The notes below the pieces were generated by a model. That model saw only the letters and a list, made by a program, of their open reading frames with translations, searched no databases and was not told the DNA's origin. A program made the position numbers and the translations under genes. A stretch of 58,697 nt of DNA from Bacteroidota bacterium (GTDB taxonomy: Bacteria > Bacteroidota > Bacteroidia > Chitinophagales > Chitinophagaceae): contig JAFDXD010000089.1 of the NCBI GenBank assembly GCA_018268135.1, positions 1 to 58,697 of the forward strand. Reading direction: 5' to 3'. Numbering within the stretch: the first letter of the stretch is position 1; each line of letters opens with the position of its first letter. This document shows, piece by piece, positions 17,170 through 26,068 of this stretch.

Positions 17170-19350
17170 TCATTTTGCCCCCGGCGGGCAATTTTTTCTT
17201 AAAAAATTTGTGTACAAAGTACTTAGGTGCAGCCAGGTACCTTCTCCTTCGCTAATGCTATGCGTACGGTTAGGATACTCCATAAATTCAAACTGTTTAT
17301 TGTATTTTATCAATGCATTTAGTAATGATTCAGCATTATCATATTGCACATTATCATCGCCACTGCCGTGTATATAAAGCAGGTTGCCCTTTAGCCCCTG
17401 CGCATGAGAGATGGGAGAACCCTCTACAAAATCCTGCAGGTTCTCTTGTGGCAGCCCCATATAGCGTTCCTGGTAAATATTATCATAAAATAATTGATTG
17501 GCCACCGCAGCAATGGCAATACCGGTTTTAAAAATTTCAGGATAATTAAACATCAGGTTGAGTGTAGAAGAGCCTCCGCCACTCCATCCCCATACTGCTA
17601 CACGGTCTTTATCAATATAATTTCTTTCCAGTATTTTTTTAGCTCCCATTGCCATGTCCCTAATATTTATCCTGCCAATTTTGCGATAAATAGCTTTTCG
17701 CCAGGCCGCACCTTTTAATGATGGCGTGCCCCTGTTATCAATAGCAGCTTGTATATAACCATCGGCACTCATATTGCCTTTGTATAAAAAATTATTTTGG
17801 CCGCCGTACCTGTCATTTACAGTAGATGATGCAGGCTCGCCATACACATAAAAAACAATCGGGTACTTTTTGGTAGAATCAAAATTATCCGGTTTGCGTA
17901 TCCACGCATCTAATACTATATTATCATCAGTAGTAATTGTACAATATTCTACATTTACTGCAGGGTCAGTTTTAAGGTTATTGGCAATACTTTTTTGCTT
18001 ATTCACCGGGCGATTATCCGGCAGCGTTAGCCACTCACCAGCCGGCTCTGTATTATGGTTGCTAAAACTATGAAAAGCCATTTTAGCCGTAGGCGATATA
18101 TCATATTGATGCATTCCTTTTAAGTTGGCATCGCTTAGCAGCTCCGGTTCGTCTTTAGTATTATTAATGCGTACCCTGTATAAATAAAGCTGTGTAGCAT
18201 TATTAGGCGATGCAGTAAAATAAATATAATTATTTGCTTCATCTACAGCTTTAATAGCATCAATATCATAATTACCTTTTGTAATTAGCGTAGTGGTTTT
18301 TCCATCACTGCTTATTTTATAAATATGGCGCCATCCGTCTTTTTCACTTATCCATAAAAATTCTTTTCCTTTATTTATCCAATCCCATCCGCCGGGTTCA
18401 CCAAAAATATCAGAAGAATTTAAATCTACCCATGCATCATCATTGTCTGCCCAAAAGGTATAGCTGCTACCATTGGCGGCATTACAATATATCAGCCGGC
18501 TCTCCTGCTGCTTGCGGTCAAGCTGCTGCACTATCAATTCATTATTACCCACCCAATCCATGCGTGGAATGTAGTGCTGCTGCGGATCTCCCTCTATATT
18601 CATCCAGCGAACAAAGCCGCTGTTAAGGTTTGCCACACCTATTTTTGCAGGCGAAGGCGACTCTCCTACTTTTGGATATTCTACAGGAATTATTCTTGAG
18701 TAAGCAGAGTCAGTAGTATTCAGCATATAATAATCCCGTATTTTGGTTGCATCTATTTGCCAAAAAGCAATCTGCTTACTATCCGGGCTCCAGCGAAATC
18801 CATCGCGGCAGCCAAACTCTTCTTCATAAGCCCAGTCAAATGTGCCGTTAATTAATTTTCGTGTACCGTCTGTCGTTAGTTTCCTTATTTGCCCCGTAGC
18901 TATATTCTCTACAAAAAGATTATGCTCACTTACATAAGCAACCAACTTACTATCCGGCGAAAATTTAGCAAACATCAGCGATTGAGAAGGCAGTGTTTTT
19001 CCTAATTGTGTCAATTGGCCATTGGCAGTATTTAAAACCCAGTAATCGCCACGGGTTTTATAGCGCCACACTTTTACTGTATTTGCAAATAATAGTACAT
19101 GGCTCTTATCCATACTATATGCATAAGATTGTACATGCAGCGTAGGCTGCCCGGCAGGGGTAAGCTGTTCTGATTTTATCAATACAGTTTCAGCATCAGT
19201 TTTGGGGTCTATTTTCACTATCCCGCCATCTTTAAATTTGGTATACCCAAGCCCATCGGCCGTCCAATTAATACCTCCCCGCTGTGCAGAAGCATTTATA
19301 CAAAAAAGCAGAAATACAATAAGCCAGTTTTTCATTTTCCAATTTTTCAT
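17170..19350 (-). CDS. S9 family prolyl oligopeptidase / dipeptidyl-peptidase IV-like
   Basis: The 726-residue protein has a signal peptide (NWLIVFLLFCINASAQ). Two possible starts, 19350 and 19335, arise from a repeated MKNWK; I keep the longer. The N-terminal ~450 residues form a DPPIV_N beta-propeller (FDWAYEEEFGCRDGFRWSPD is the family's substrate-anchoring EE motif). The C-terminal ~250 residues are an alpha/beta-hydrolase with nucleophile GWSGGG, acid in GSGDDNVQ and His in NRTHSISE. It should cut X-Pro (or X-Ala) dipeptides from peptides in the periplasm. Odd: the classic GWSYGG elbow has Gly in place of Tyr. Confidence 0.92.
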   Translation of the reverse strand: MKNWKMKNWLIVFLLFCINASAQRGGINWTADGLGYTKFKDGGIVKIDPKTDAETVLIKSEQLTPAGQPTLHVQSYAYSMDKSHVLLFANTVKVWRYKTRGDYWVLNTANGQLTQLGKTLPSQSLMFAKFSPDSKLVAYVSEHNLFVENIATGQIRKLTTDGTRKLINGTFDWAYEEEFGCRDGFRWSPDSKQIAFWQIDATKIRDYYMLNTTDSAYSRIIPVEYPKVGESPSPAKIGVANLNSGFVRWMNIEGDPQQHYIPRMDWVGNNELIVQQLDRKQQESRLIYCNAANGSSYTFWADNDDAWVDLNSSDIFGEPGGWDWINKGKEFLWISEKDGWRHIYKISSDGKTTTLITKGNYDIDAIKAVDEANNYIYFTASPNNATQLYLYRVRINNTKDEPELLSDANLKGMHQYDISPTAKMAFHSFSNHNTEPAGEWLTLPDNRPVNKQKSIANNLKTDPAVNVEYCTITTDDNIVLDAWIRKPDNFDSTKKYPIVFYVYGEPASSTVNDRYGGQNNFLYKGNMSADGYIQAAIDNRGTPSLKGAAWRKAIYRKIGRINIRDMAMGAKKILERNYIDKDRVAVWGWSGGGSSTLNLMFNYPEIFKTGIAIAAVANQLFYDNIYQERYMGLPQENLQDFVEGSPISHAQGLKGNLLYIHGSGDDNVQYDNAESLLNALIKYNKQFEFMEYPNRTHSISEGEGTWLHLSTLYTNFLRKNCPPGAK

Positions 19351-19447
19351 TTTTATTTTTTTTTAAAATTAAGCAAATACCAGCTTACCGCATTACCATT
19401 AAAAAAAAGAATAATAATTTTGAATATTATTTTTTTTGGAAACAAGC

Positions 19448-19488
19448 AGAGAAGCATTGGGCAGCATCGTTGTGTCACTCACTTGTAC
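19448..19488 (-). repeat. Dispersed intergenic repeat, copy C (partial)
   Basis: The GTGTCACTCACTTGTAC block (19472-19488, as read on plus) matches the other copies, with CATCGTT just before it, as in copies A and B. The opposite CCGGCA end is not recognisable. It lies between the divergent S9 peptidase and S4 genes. Confidence 0.5.
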
Positions 19489-19521
19489 GGCATACCCTTT
19501 TTCGGCTTTAATAAGTGCAAA

Positions 19522-19905
19522 ATGCAAAAAGAAAAACTAAGGTTAGATAAATATTTATGGAGTATCCGCCTATACAAAACCCGTAGCCAGGCAGCCGAAG
19601 CTTGCGACAAAGGCAAGGTAAAATACAATGGCGTTTCTGCAAAAGCATCTAAAATTGTAAACATAGATGATGAATACGAAATAAAAACAGAAGGCAAAAA
19701 ATGGCGGATAAAAGTAACCGCCCTGCTTTATACCCGTGTACAATATTCAGAAGCCATCAAATATTATATAGATATCACACCGGCAGAAGAAATAGAACGC
19801 ATCCAGTTTCAGGCGGCAGTGTTTCATACCGGCAAGCGCTTAAGCAAGGTAGGCAGGCCTACTAAGAAAAATAAAAGAGACCTGGATGAATTTTTGGAAG
19901 GCTAA
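19522..19905 (+). CDS. S4-domain RNA-binding protein (HslR/Hsp15-like)
   Basis: I start at the ATG at 19522 (127 residues). The open frame to 19420 runs through a dispersed repeat and is not protein-like. The N-terminal S4 domain is clear: RLDKYLWSIRLYKTRSQAAE, then GKVKYNGVSAKASK. A basic C-terminal tail follows (GRPTKKNKRDLDEFL). The family includes Hsp15, which binds nascent-chain-bearing 50S subunits. A role in translation quality control is inferred. The gene stands alone ahead of trmD. Confidence 0.85.
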   Translation: MQKEKLRLDKYLWSIRLYKTRSQAAEACDKGKVKYNGVSAKASKIVNIDDEYEIKTEGKKWRIKVTALLYTRVQYSEAIKYYIDITPAEEIERIQFQAAVFHTGKRLSKVGRPTKKNKRDLDEFLEG

Positions 19906-19951
19906 AAACTCTTGTTGAAATAAAATCAATAATCCTGCTTTGTTTTTAGCC
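19900..19951 (+). repeat. 10-bp perfect inverted repeat over the S4 gene stop codon
   Basis: GGCTAAAAAC (19900-19909, containing the TAA stop) is exactly complementary to GTTTTTAGCC (19942-19951), with a 32-base loop. No T-run follows, so it is not a classic terminator. It may be an mRNA 3'-end structure. Confidence 0.4.
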
Positions 19952-20095
19952 CCATGCAAGGCTGCTACTTGCGTTAAATAAAAAGCGAATTAAAATTTGC
20001 AGCACACATCTATTTTATTTTATTAATAGAGTGCAGCATTCAATCCTGTTAAAATAAATGCTAATTAGCATAATTTGCAGCATAAAATTACCGGA

Positions 20096-20773
20096 ATGAA
20101 AATTGACATCATTAGCGTGGTTCCTGATTTACTTAATTCACCATTTGCACATTCAATCATGAAGAGAGCAAATGATAAAGGCCTGCTTACCGTAAATGTG
20201 ATAAACCTTCGGGAGTACACTACTTATGCCCGTGCACAGGTAGATGATTATCCTTTTGGCGGAGGAGCCGGTATGGTAATGATGATAGAACCTTTGGTAA
20301 ATGCCATAGAGGCGCTGCAACAAAAAACAAATTACGATGAAGTAATTTATCTTACTCCCGATGGAGAAACACTACAACAAAAAATGGCCAACACCCTTTC
20401 TCTCAAAAATAATTTACTCATGATATGCGGCCATTACAAAGGCATAGACCAAAGAGTAAGGGATCATTTTATTACCAAAGAAATATCTATTGGCGATTAT
20501 GTACTAAGTGGCGGGGAGCTTGCGGCAGCAGTACTTACCGATGCTATTGGGCGCCTATTGCCCGGGGTTTTAAATGATGAAAGCTCCGCCCTTACTGATT
20601 CTTTTCAGGATAATTTGCTGGCGCCACCCGTATATACCAGGCCCGAAGTATTTAGAGGATGGGAAATTCCGTCTATTTTAAAAAGCGGCAATCACAAACT
20701 CATAGATGCCTGGCGAATGGAGCAATCTTTAGAAAGAACCCGGCAGCGCAGGCCGGATTTATTGAACGATTAA
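20096..20773 (+). CDS. trmD: tRNA (guanine-N1)-methyltransferase
   Basis: TrmD methylates G37 next to the anticodon of several tRNAs and prevents frameshifting. Seen: N-terminal [28 protein letters not shown], trefoil-knot SAM-binding loops [12 protein letters not shown] and [13 protein letters not shown], and the C-terminal [14 protein letters not shown]. The family starts at MKID, so I use the ATG at 20096 (225 residues) rather than an in-frame ATG 21 bases earlier. A candidate -7 box TAATTTG lies at 20071-20077. ade follows 14 bases later. Confidence 0.97.
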   Translation: MKIDIISVVPDLLNSPFAHSIMKRANDKGLLTVNVINLREYTTYARAQVDDYPFGGGAGMVMMIEPLVNAIEALQQKTNYDEVIYLTPDGETLQQKMANTLSLKNNLLMICGHYKGIDQRVRDHFITKEISIGDYVLSGGELAAAVLTDAIGRLLPGVLNDESSALTDSFQDNLLAPPVYTRPEVFRGWEIPSILKSGNHKLIDAWRMEQSLERTRQRRPDLLND

Positions 20774-20787
20774 AAATTAAATATACC

Positions 20788-22425
20788 ATGGCTACATTTA
20801 CGCTTAAAGGAAATATTGTACAAATAGAAGAGAAAACAATTTTTTATGGAGACATAGATATATCAGATGGTAAAATTATTGCTATCAAAAAAACAGGGGA
20901 GCTAAAGGAGGGAGAGAGATATATTTTACCCGGCTTTATTGATAGCCATGTACACGTAGAAAGCAGCATGCTGGTACCATCAGAGTTTGCAAAGCTTGCC
21001 GTAGTACATGGCACTACCGGCACCATCAGCGATCCGCATGAAATTGCCAATGTATGCGGCATGGCAGGCGTACAGTACATGATTGATAATGGAAACACGG
21101 TGCCTTTTAAATTTCATTTTGGTGCACCAAGCTGTGTGCCTGCTACCCATTTTGAAACCGCAGGCGCTTCCTTAAATGCTATTGAAGTAGAAAAATTATT
21201 AGCATCGCCGCAAATAAATTACCTGAGTGAAATGATGAATTTTCCGGGAGTGTTGCATGCAGATGAAGAAGTAATGAAAAAAATAGCAGCGGCTAAAAAA
21301 TACAATAAGCCCGTAGATGGCCATGCACCCGGCCTTAGAGGAGAGCTGGCTAAAAAATATATTGATGCCGGCATTAGTACCGACCACGAATGTTTTACTT
21401 ACGAAGAAGCTTTGGAAAAACTAACCTACGGAATGAAAGTGCTGATAAGGGAAGGCAGCGCCGCAAAAAATTTTGAAGCGCTGATTGATTTGATGCATGA
21501 GCATTATGCCAACATGATGTTTTGCAGCGATGACAAACATCCCGATAGCCTTGTATTGGGGCATATCAACCAGCTATGCGCCAGGGCTGTAGCAAAAGGT
21601 ATTGATGTATTTAAAGTATTACAGGCAGCCTGTATCAATCCGGTGCGGCATTATAATATGCACAATGGTACCCTAAGGCACGGCGATGCTGCCGATATGA
21701 TTTTTGTAAAAAACCTTCAAAACTTTGAAGTAACTGAAACATACATTGATGGCCAATTGGTAGCCCAAGAAGGCAAATCATTTATTACAACCAGTCCGGC
21801 AGCTATTATCAATTCATTTAACTGCGATAAAAAATCACCTGGCGATTTTGAAATGGCTGCAAAAAATAGTAATGAAAAAATTCCAGTAATTGAAGCATTG
21901 GAGGGGCAATTAATTACCAATAAACTCTATGCAATGCCTACCATTGAAAACGGAAAAATGGTAAGCAATACAGCAGATGACATTTTAAAAATAGTAGTTG
22001 TAAACCGCTACCACAATGCACCCATTGCAAAAGCATTTATCAAAAATTTTGGATTAAAAAAAGGAGCCATCGCATCTACTGTAGCACATGACAGCCACAA
22101 TATAGTAGCTGTAGGGGTAGATGATGAAAGTATTTGCAAAGCGGTAAATATATTGATAGCACAACGGGGAGGCATAAGCGCTGTATGCAATAATACCGAG
22201 ATGGCACTGCCGCTACCTGTGGCCGGATTAATGAGCAATGAAGATGGCTATAAAGTAGCGGCCAATTATACTGCCATTGATAACTTTGTAAAAGAAACGC
22301 TTGGAAGCAGGCTGGCAGCGGCTTTTATGACATTGTCGTTTATGGCGCTACTGGTAATACCGCATTTAAAACTAAGTGACAAAGGGTTGTTTGATGGCGA
22401 TAGCTTTAGCTTTATAGAAAGCTAA
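20788..22425 (+). CDS. ade: Adenine deaminase
   Basis: It deaminates adenine to hypoxanthine for purine salvage. The 545-residue protein is of normal length. Seen: metal-binding [51 protein letters not shown] and catalytic [10 protein letters not shown], then the C-terminal Ade domain with [17 protein letters not shown] start at the ATG at 20788; the frame is open back to 20659 but that would overlap trmD by 115 bases. It lies 14 bases after trmD, so the two are probably one transcript. Confidence 0.96.
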   Translation: MATFTLKGNIVQIEEKTIFYGDIDISDGKIIAIKKTGELKEGERYILPGFIDSHVHVESSMLVPSEFAKLAVVHGTTGTISDPHEIANVCGMAGVQYMIDNGNTVPFKFHFGAPSCVPATHFETAGASLNAIEVEKLLASPQINYLSEMMNFPGVLHADEEVMKKIAAAKKYNKPVDGHAPGLRGELAKKYIDAGISTDHECFTYEEALEKLTYGMKVLIREGSAAKNFEALIDLMHEHYANMMFCSDDKHPDSLVLGHINQLCARAVAKGIDVFKVLQAACINPVRHYNMHNGTLRHGDAADMIFVKNLQNFEVTETYIDGQLVAQEGKSFITTSPAAIINSFNCDKKSPGDFEMAAKNSNEKIPVIEALEGQLITNKLYAMPTIENGKMVSNTADDILKIVVVNRYHNAPIAKAFIKNFGLKKGAIASTVAHDSHNIVAVGVDDESICKAVNILIAQRGGISAVCNNTEMALPLPVAGLMSNEDGYKVAANYTAIDNFVKETLGSRLAAAFMTLSFMALLVIPHLKLSDKGLFDGDSFSFIES

Positions 22426-22443
22426 TGGCTCAAAAAAACAATA

Positions 22444-22860
22444 TCAATATTTTGCCCCTACTACCTGCATGGCTACGCTATCGGTACCTTTTGGTGCAAA
22501 ATATTTTGATTTAAAATGAGTAGTAGCGCCGGGGTTAATGCTTTCATACACTACATCGTGGTCTTCTTCTAACAGGGTACCCGTTTTACTAAAAAAAGAA
22601 AGTTTAATATCTACATCTTTATAAGTTACTACCGTAGCCTTATTTACAAGGGTGCCTTTTACCACCGTTTGCCCAAGCAGGTTACGCTTATTATTACCCG
22701 TTACTGTTATAAACCTCGATGGGTTTTTCTGCTCGGTTTCACCAAGGGTTTCTTTTGTTTGCTCGTATTTATCGGTGGTTTTTATATTGTACTTACTGCT
22801 ATTATTGCAGGCTGCAGCGCTAATAAGAATGGCGGTACATAAAAAAAATAATGGCTTCAT
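22444..22860 (-). CDS. Small lipoprotein with FxLYD-like domain
   Basis: The 138-residue protein has a lipoprotein signal (MKPLFFLCTAILISAAAC, Cys at 18). The mature part looks like one beta-sandwich: VKGTLVNKATVVTYKDVDIKL, then FFSKTGTLLEEDHDVVYESI and NPGATTHFKSKY. This pattern, covering the change of a covalent or charge partner in a secreted beta protein, is that of FxLYD domains. The function is unknown. It converges on ade, with 18 bases between the stops. Confidence 0.75.
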   Translation of the reverse strand: MKPLFFLCTAILISAAACNNSSKYNIKTTDKYEQTKETLGETEQKNPSRFITVTGNNKRNLLGQTVVKGTLVNKATVVTYKDVDIKLSFFSKTGTLLEEDHDVVYESINPGATTHFKSKYFAPKGTDSVAMQVVGAKY

Positions 22861-22996
22861 GCTAATATATTTTTAAAAAGGGCAACCAAAAATAAAGGAT
22901 ACTGAACGATTTTATTATAGATTTGTTGACCCAATATAATATTTAACGTATTATTGAAAGTACAATGGTATAATACGCTTAGATAATAGCTGCATA

Positions 22997-23004
22997 TAGA
23001 TTTG
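22997..23004 (+). promoter_or_regulatory. Candidate -7 box for upp
   Basis: TAGATTTG matches TAnnTTTG exactly. The transcript would start within or just before the GTACAAG end of the dispersed repeat at 23007-23054, placing the repeat at the mRNA 5' end. Confidence 0.5.
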
Positions 23005-23006
23005 CA

Positions 23007-23054
23007 GTACAAGAGTGCGACGCCAATGAAGGGGATTAGCGATACACTGCCGGG
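23007..23054 (+). repeat. Dispersed intergenic repeat, copy D (5' leader of upp)
   Basis: GTACAAGAGTGCGACGC (23007-23023), 24 nt, TGCCGGG (23048-23054). The 17-base block is identical to copy E at 29537-29553. The middle is unrelated in sequence but identical in length. Confidence 0.7.
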
Positions 23055-23086
23055 ACAAAAAAAATATTACAACGGTTTAAAAAAAT

Positions 23087-23740
23087 ATGATGGTACACAA
23101 TTTAAGTATAGACCACTCACTGGTAAGCAACTGGGTGGCAGAGTTAAGAAATGTGCAGGTGCAGCAAGACAGATTGCGCTTTAGGCGAAACCTGGAGAGG
23201 ATAGCAGAAGTAATGGGCTATGAAATTAGTAAAGGCCTGGCTACAGAAGTAGTTACCATTACCACGCCCATGGGCACGGCAGATTGTAAAATGCTAAAAG
23301 AGCAACCCGTATTGGCTACCATATTAAGAGCGGGCCTGGCCATGCACAATGGATTGCTTAGTTATTTTGACAGGGCAGACAATGCATTTTTAAGCGCTTA
23401 CCGCAAGCACCATGCAGATGGTACTTTTGAGATAAGCCTTGAGTACATGAGCTGCCCCCAAATAGAAGGCCGGGTAGTAATTTTAAGCGACCCAATGCTT
23501 GCTACCGGCTCATCACTGGTAAAAGCAATACAATATTTAAAAGAAGTGGGCAATATTAAAGAGCTTCATATAGTATGCGCTATTGCTTGTAGCGTAGGGA
23601 TAGATTTTGTACAAAAAGCCGAGCCAAATGCAATAATATGGTGCGGAGCCATAGATGAAGAGCTTACCGCCAAAGGCTATATAGTACCCGGCCTTGGCGA
23701 TGCCGGCGACCTGGCTTATGGCTCTAAAATGCAGCAGTAA
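23087..23740 (+). CDS. upp: Uracil phosphoribosyltransferase
   Basis: It makes UMP from uracil and PRPP in pyrimidine salvage. The 217-residue protein has the type I PRTase fold: TTPMGTADCKML, ILRAGLAMHNGLL, YMSCPQIEGRVVIL, the PRPP loop SDPMLATGSSLVKA, and C-terminal uracil-binding GYIVPGLGDAGDLAYG. The start is at one of two tandem ATGs (23087 or 23090). The leader of about 80 bases contains dispersed repeat copy D, immediately after a -7 box. Confidence 0.95.
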   Translation: MMVHNLSIDHSLVSNWVAELRNVQVQQDRLRFRRNLERIAEVMGYEISKGLATEVVTITTPMGTADCKMLKEQPVLATILRAGLAMHNGLLSYFDRADNAFLSAYRKHHADGTFEISLEYMSCPQIEGRVVILSDPMLATGSSLVKAIQYLKEVGNIKELHIVCAIACSVGIDFVQKAEPNAIIWCGAIDEELTAKGYIVPGLGDAGDLAYGSKMQQ

Positions 23741-23824
23741 TATTTTTTTAATATAAAGCTGTTAAAATAATTACCATTTAACAATATTGTTTGACTGGGA
23801 GTGCAGCATTCCTCTTCAAATTGC

Positions 23825-23832
23825 TATCTTTA
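23825..23832 (+). promoter_or_regulatory. Candidate -7 box for the PorP/SprF gene
   Basis: TATCTTTA, the same box as before uvrA, lies 20 bases before the ATG. A 13-base GAGTGCAGCATTC just upstream (23799-23811) recurs before trmD (20029-20041). Confidence 0.35.
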
Positions 23833-23852
23833 AATTTTACAAACTGATTTAG

Positions 23853-24863
23853 ATGAGAAAAATTTTATTGCTTATTTGCTGCATTTTTTGTGTATTAATT
23901 TCCAATGCACAAGACCCGCACTTTTCACAATTTTTCTCTTCACCACTTACACTCAATCCTGCTTTTACAGGCAAGTTCGACGGGCAGTGGAGGATAGCCG
24001 CCAATCATAGAGACCAATGGCCATCAATACCAAAAGCTTATGTAACCTCAAGTGCATCGATTGATTTTCCCATACTGCAATCAAAAATACCTGATGGAGA
24101 TGTGTTTGGTGTTGGTATTTCCGGCGTTACTGATGCCAGCGCCAACAACCAGTTAAAACTTAATTACGGCTCTTTATCCGTGTCATACCACAAAGCATTG
24201 GATGAAGATGGCTATAATACCATTGGCGCTGGTTTTCAGGGTACGTATAGCAGTATGGTGCTGGATATTTCAAAATTATTGTTTGAAGATAATCTTACAC
24301 AAAACGGATTTGACCCGGTTGCCAGGCCTACTTCCGAAACATTTGCAAATGGTACCAATCAAAATTATTTTGATGTAAATGCCGGCATTTTATACTCCGG
24401 CTCCAGCAATGGATACAATAATTATTACCTCGGAGTTTCTATGTATCATATCAACAAACCCAGGGTAAGTTTTAAGGATAAAAACTGGTATTTAAATGGC
24501 CGGTTCACCGTACATGGCGGTGTTACACTTCCACTGTCTGATGTAGTATCAGTTAATGCCTCTGCCATACAGCAAATTCAAAACAAGGCCAGCGAAACCA
24601 CTATTGGCGCTGCATTAGAGCTAAATGCCAATAATGATCAAAACAATCCAACCAATGTTTATATAGGCTCATGGCTTCGCATCAATGATGCCATTATACC
24701 CTACCTTGGGCTCGAATTTAACGGCCTTCGTATAGGCGCCAGCTACGATGTAAATGTTAGCAGCCTAAAAGCAGCTACCGGTAGCCGCGGCGGCTCTGAG
24801 TTTTCAATAATTTATATAAAACGACCCGCTCAAAGAAAAGGCATTCCCTGCCCTAAGTTTTAA
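23853..24863 (+). CDS. PorP/SprF family type IX secretion membrane protein
   Basis: The 336-residue protein has a signal peptide (MRKILLLICCIFCVLISNAQ) followed at once by the family hallmark DPHFSQFFSSPLTLNPAFTG. The rest is repeating beta strands, as expected for an outer-membrane barrel (GDVFGVGISGVTDAS, YHKALDEDGYNTIGAGFQG, YLGLEFNGLRIGASYDV). PorP/SprF proteins work in type IX secretion and gliding, often as partners of a large substrate such as SprB or a PKD-CHU protein. No such partner is adjacent, so this is one of the many orphan paralogues. It is probably monocistronic. Confidence 0.9.
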   Translation: MRKILLLICCIFCVLISNAQDPHFSQFFSSPLTLNPAFTGKFDGQWRIAANHRDQWPSIPKAYVTSSASIDFPILQSKIPDGDVFGVGISGVTDASANNQLKLNYGSLSVSYHKALDEDGYNTIGAGFQGTYSSMVLDISKLLFEDNLTQNGFDPVARPTSETFANGTNQNYFDVNAGILYSGSSNGYNNYYLGVSMYHINKPRVSFKDKNWYLNGRFTVHGGVTLPLSDVVSVNASAIQQIQNKASETTIGAALELNANNDQNNPTNVYIGSWLRINDAIIPYLGLEFNGLRIGASYDVNVSSLKAATGSRGGSEFSIIYIKRPAQRKGIPCPKF

Positions 24864-24876
24864 TTTTTTTTTTGAA

Positions 24877-24924
24877 CCCGGCATTTGTTTTTCATGGCAA
24901 CATCGTTGCGTCGCACACTTGTAC
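24877..24924 (-). repeat. Dispersed intergenic repeat, copy B
   Basis: As read on plus: CCCGGCA (24877-24883), 24 nt, GCGTCGCACACTTGTAC (24908-24924). It differs from copies D and E by one base in the long block. The middle contains GCAAC and GTTGC, which can form a 5-bp hairpin. It lies between convergent genes. Confidence 0.65.
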
Positions 24925-24965
24925 CGCATACCGGCATGGATCATTTTTTTTACTTATAATTTTTA

Positions 24966-25577
24966 CTACTTTACCGGTCTTGCACTTACAAATTTATTTC
25001 CCTTCAAATAAAAGCGATAAGGCAATAAACTATCCCGGCCGGCGCTTTCTACTCCAATCCGCTTGCTTACTCCAATACTTTCGGGGCTAATAATGGCAGA
25101 TGTATTTTCGTATATACTAATCACTTTGCCAGTTAGTAACAAGCCAGAGTGCAATTTTAAAATACCCAGCGCCTTACCTACATTGCCCGGGCCCTTGGTT
25201 ATACTGTAGTCTGTTAATTTTTTTCCGGTACGGGCAAGCATGGCACTACTGCCTTCTAAAGGCTCGATGGCTCTTATCAATACTGCATCGGGTATATTTT
25301 TTTTATTGGTAACCACGTTGAGCATATTGTGCATTCCATAGCAAATATATACATACACTGTGCCCGGTGCCGAATACATGTGCTCATTGCGTGCCGTACG
25401 CCTGCCCATGTAAGCATGTGAAGCCTTGTCAGTAAATGCTACATAAGCCTCTGTTTCTACAATTATGCCACTGCAAATAACATTGTCAATATGGGTAACA
25501 ATTATTTTACCCAGTAAATCTCTGGCTACCTGCTGCACATCCTCCCTGTCATAAAAAGCAAGAGGCAATTTTTTCAT
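24966..25577 (-). CDS. DNA-3-methyladenine glycosylase (AAG/MPG family)
   Basis: It removes alkylated and deaminated purines (3-methyladenine, hypoxanthine) to start base-excision repair. The 203 residues match the AAG family: YDREDVQQVARDLLGK, catalytic Glu region IVETEAYVAFTDKASHAYMG, GTVYVYICYGMHNMLNVV (intercalating and damage-binding region), VLIRAIEPLEG, TKGPGNVGKALGI and SKRIGVESAGRDSLLPYRF. No neighbour is functionally linked. The dispersed repeat copy B lies just beyond its stop. Confidence 0.95.
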   Translation of the reverse strand: MKKLPLAFYDREDVQQVARDLLGKIIVTHIDNVICSGIIVETEAYVAFTDKASHAYMGRRTARNEHMYSAPGTVYVYICYGMHNMLNVVTNKKNIPDAVLIRAIEPLEGSSAMLARTGKKLTDYSITKGPGNVGKALGILKLHSGLLLTGKVISIYENTSAIISPESIGVSKRIGVESAGRDSLLPYRFYLKGNKFVSARPVK

Positions 25578-25702
25578 TTAATTTTTTTATCAAATTTATT
25601 TTATTTAACCTGTACTGTTTGTACTCCTCTATTTTAAAATCAAGATAATTACTTCATACTTTTTCCATATTGGATTAAGTAGTATTAGTAAAAAATAAAT
25701 TT

Positions 25703-25732
25703 GCGAGGCTTGAGTATGGGCCGCATAAAAAA
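25703..25732 (+). repeat. Small dispersed repeat with hairpin, copy 2
   Basis: It starts GCGAGGC and ends GGGCCGCATAAAAAA, matching copy 1 (933-962) at about 25 of 30 positions. Confidence 0.45.
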
Positions 25733-25895
25733 GCGTTAAAAAAATTTGGATGACAGCCTGTAAGAAATAAAATGAATGCTGAAAAAGCTGAATATTGCAG
25801 TTGGCTGGTAAGTCGCACTTTAGCTGGGATATAATCTATTGTCCCAACTAATTTTATTTTGGCGGCATTCTAATTTTTAGCTTTTTTATGCAGCC
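25719..25895. repeat. Inverted repeat pair enclosing an ORF-less segment
   Basis: GGCCGCATAAAAAAGC (25719-25734) and its inverted partner GCTTTTTTATGCAGCC (25880-25895) match at 15 of 16 positions, 145 bases apart. This could be a decayed MITE or chance between A-rich repeats. No target duplication was identified. Confidence 0.3.
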
Positions 25896-26010
25896 TTTAT
25901 TTTTTTGTTACATTTTGTATCAAGACAAAAAGAAAATAAAGAAAATCCAAATAGGAATGAAGGTTTGATATTAAAATACCTTATCCTATTACTGTAAGCC
26001 ATATTATCTA

Positions 26011-26040
26011 TTGAATTGTGCCGCACTCTTTTTACCTTTA
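26011..26040 (+). promoter_or_regulatory. Promoter of the EI24-methyltransferase pair
   Basis: TTG at 26011-26013, 19 bases, then TACCTTTA at 26033-26040. The spacing and the -7 box fit the Bacteroidota consensus, giving a leader of roughly 25 bases before the ATG at 26069. Confidence 0.55.
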
Positions 26041-26068
26041 ACCCTCTTATTAAGCGCCTCTAATCATC

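Larger units (their letters stand above)
25578..26068. other. Intergenic region with repeat, inverted repeat and a good promoter
   Basis: This 491-base gap holds the second copy of the GCGAGGC repeat (25703-25732), a 16-bp inverted repeat (25719-25734 with 25880-25895) around a 145-base segment without an ORF, and the promoter for the EI24 gene at 26011-26040. Otherwise no gene is seen. Confidence 0.5.

Noticed and set aside
19420-19521. Longer N-terminus of the S4 protein
   Set aside because: It is translated dispersed-repeat sequence; the family starts near MQKEKLRLDKYL.
20659-20787. Longer adenine deaminase overlapping trmD
   Set aside because: A 115-base overlap with trmD and a non-family N-terminus; the ATG at 20788 fits the family and the gap.
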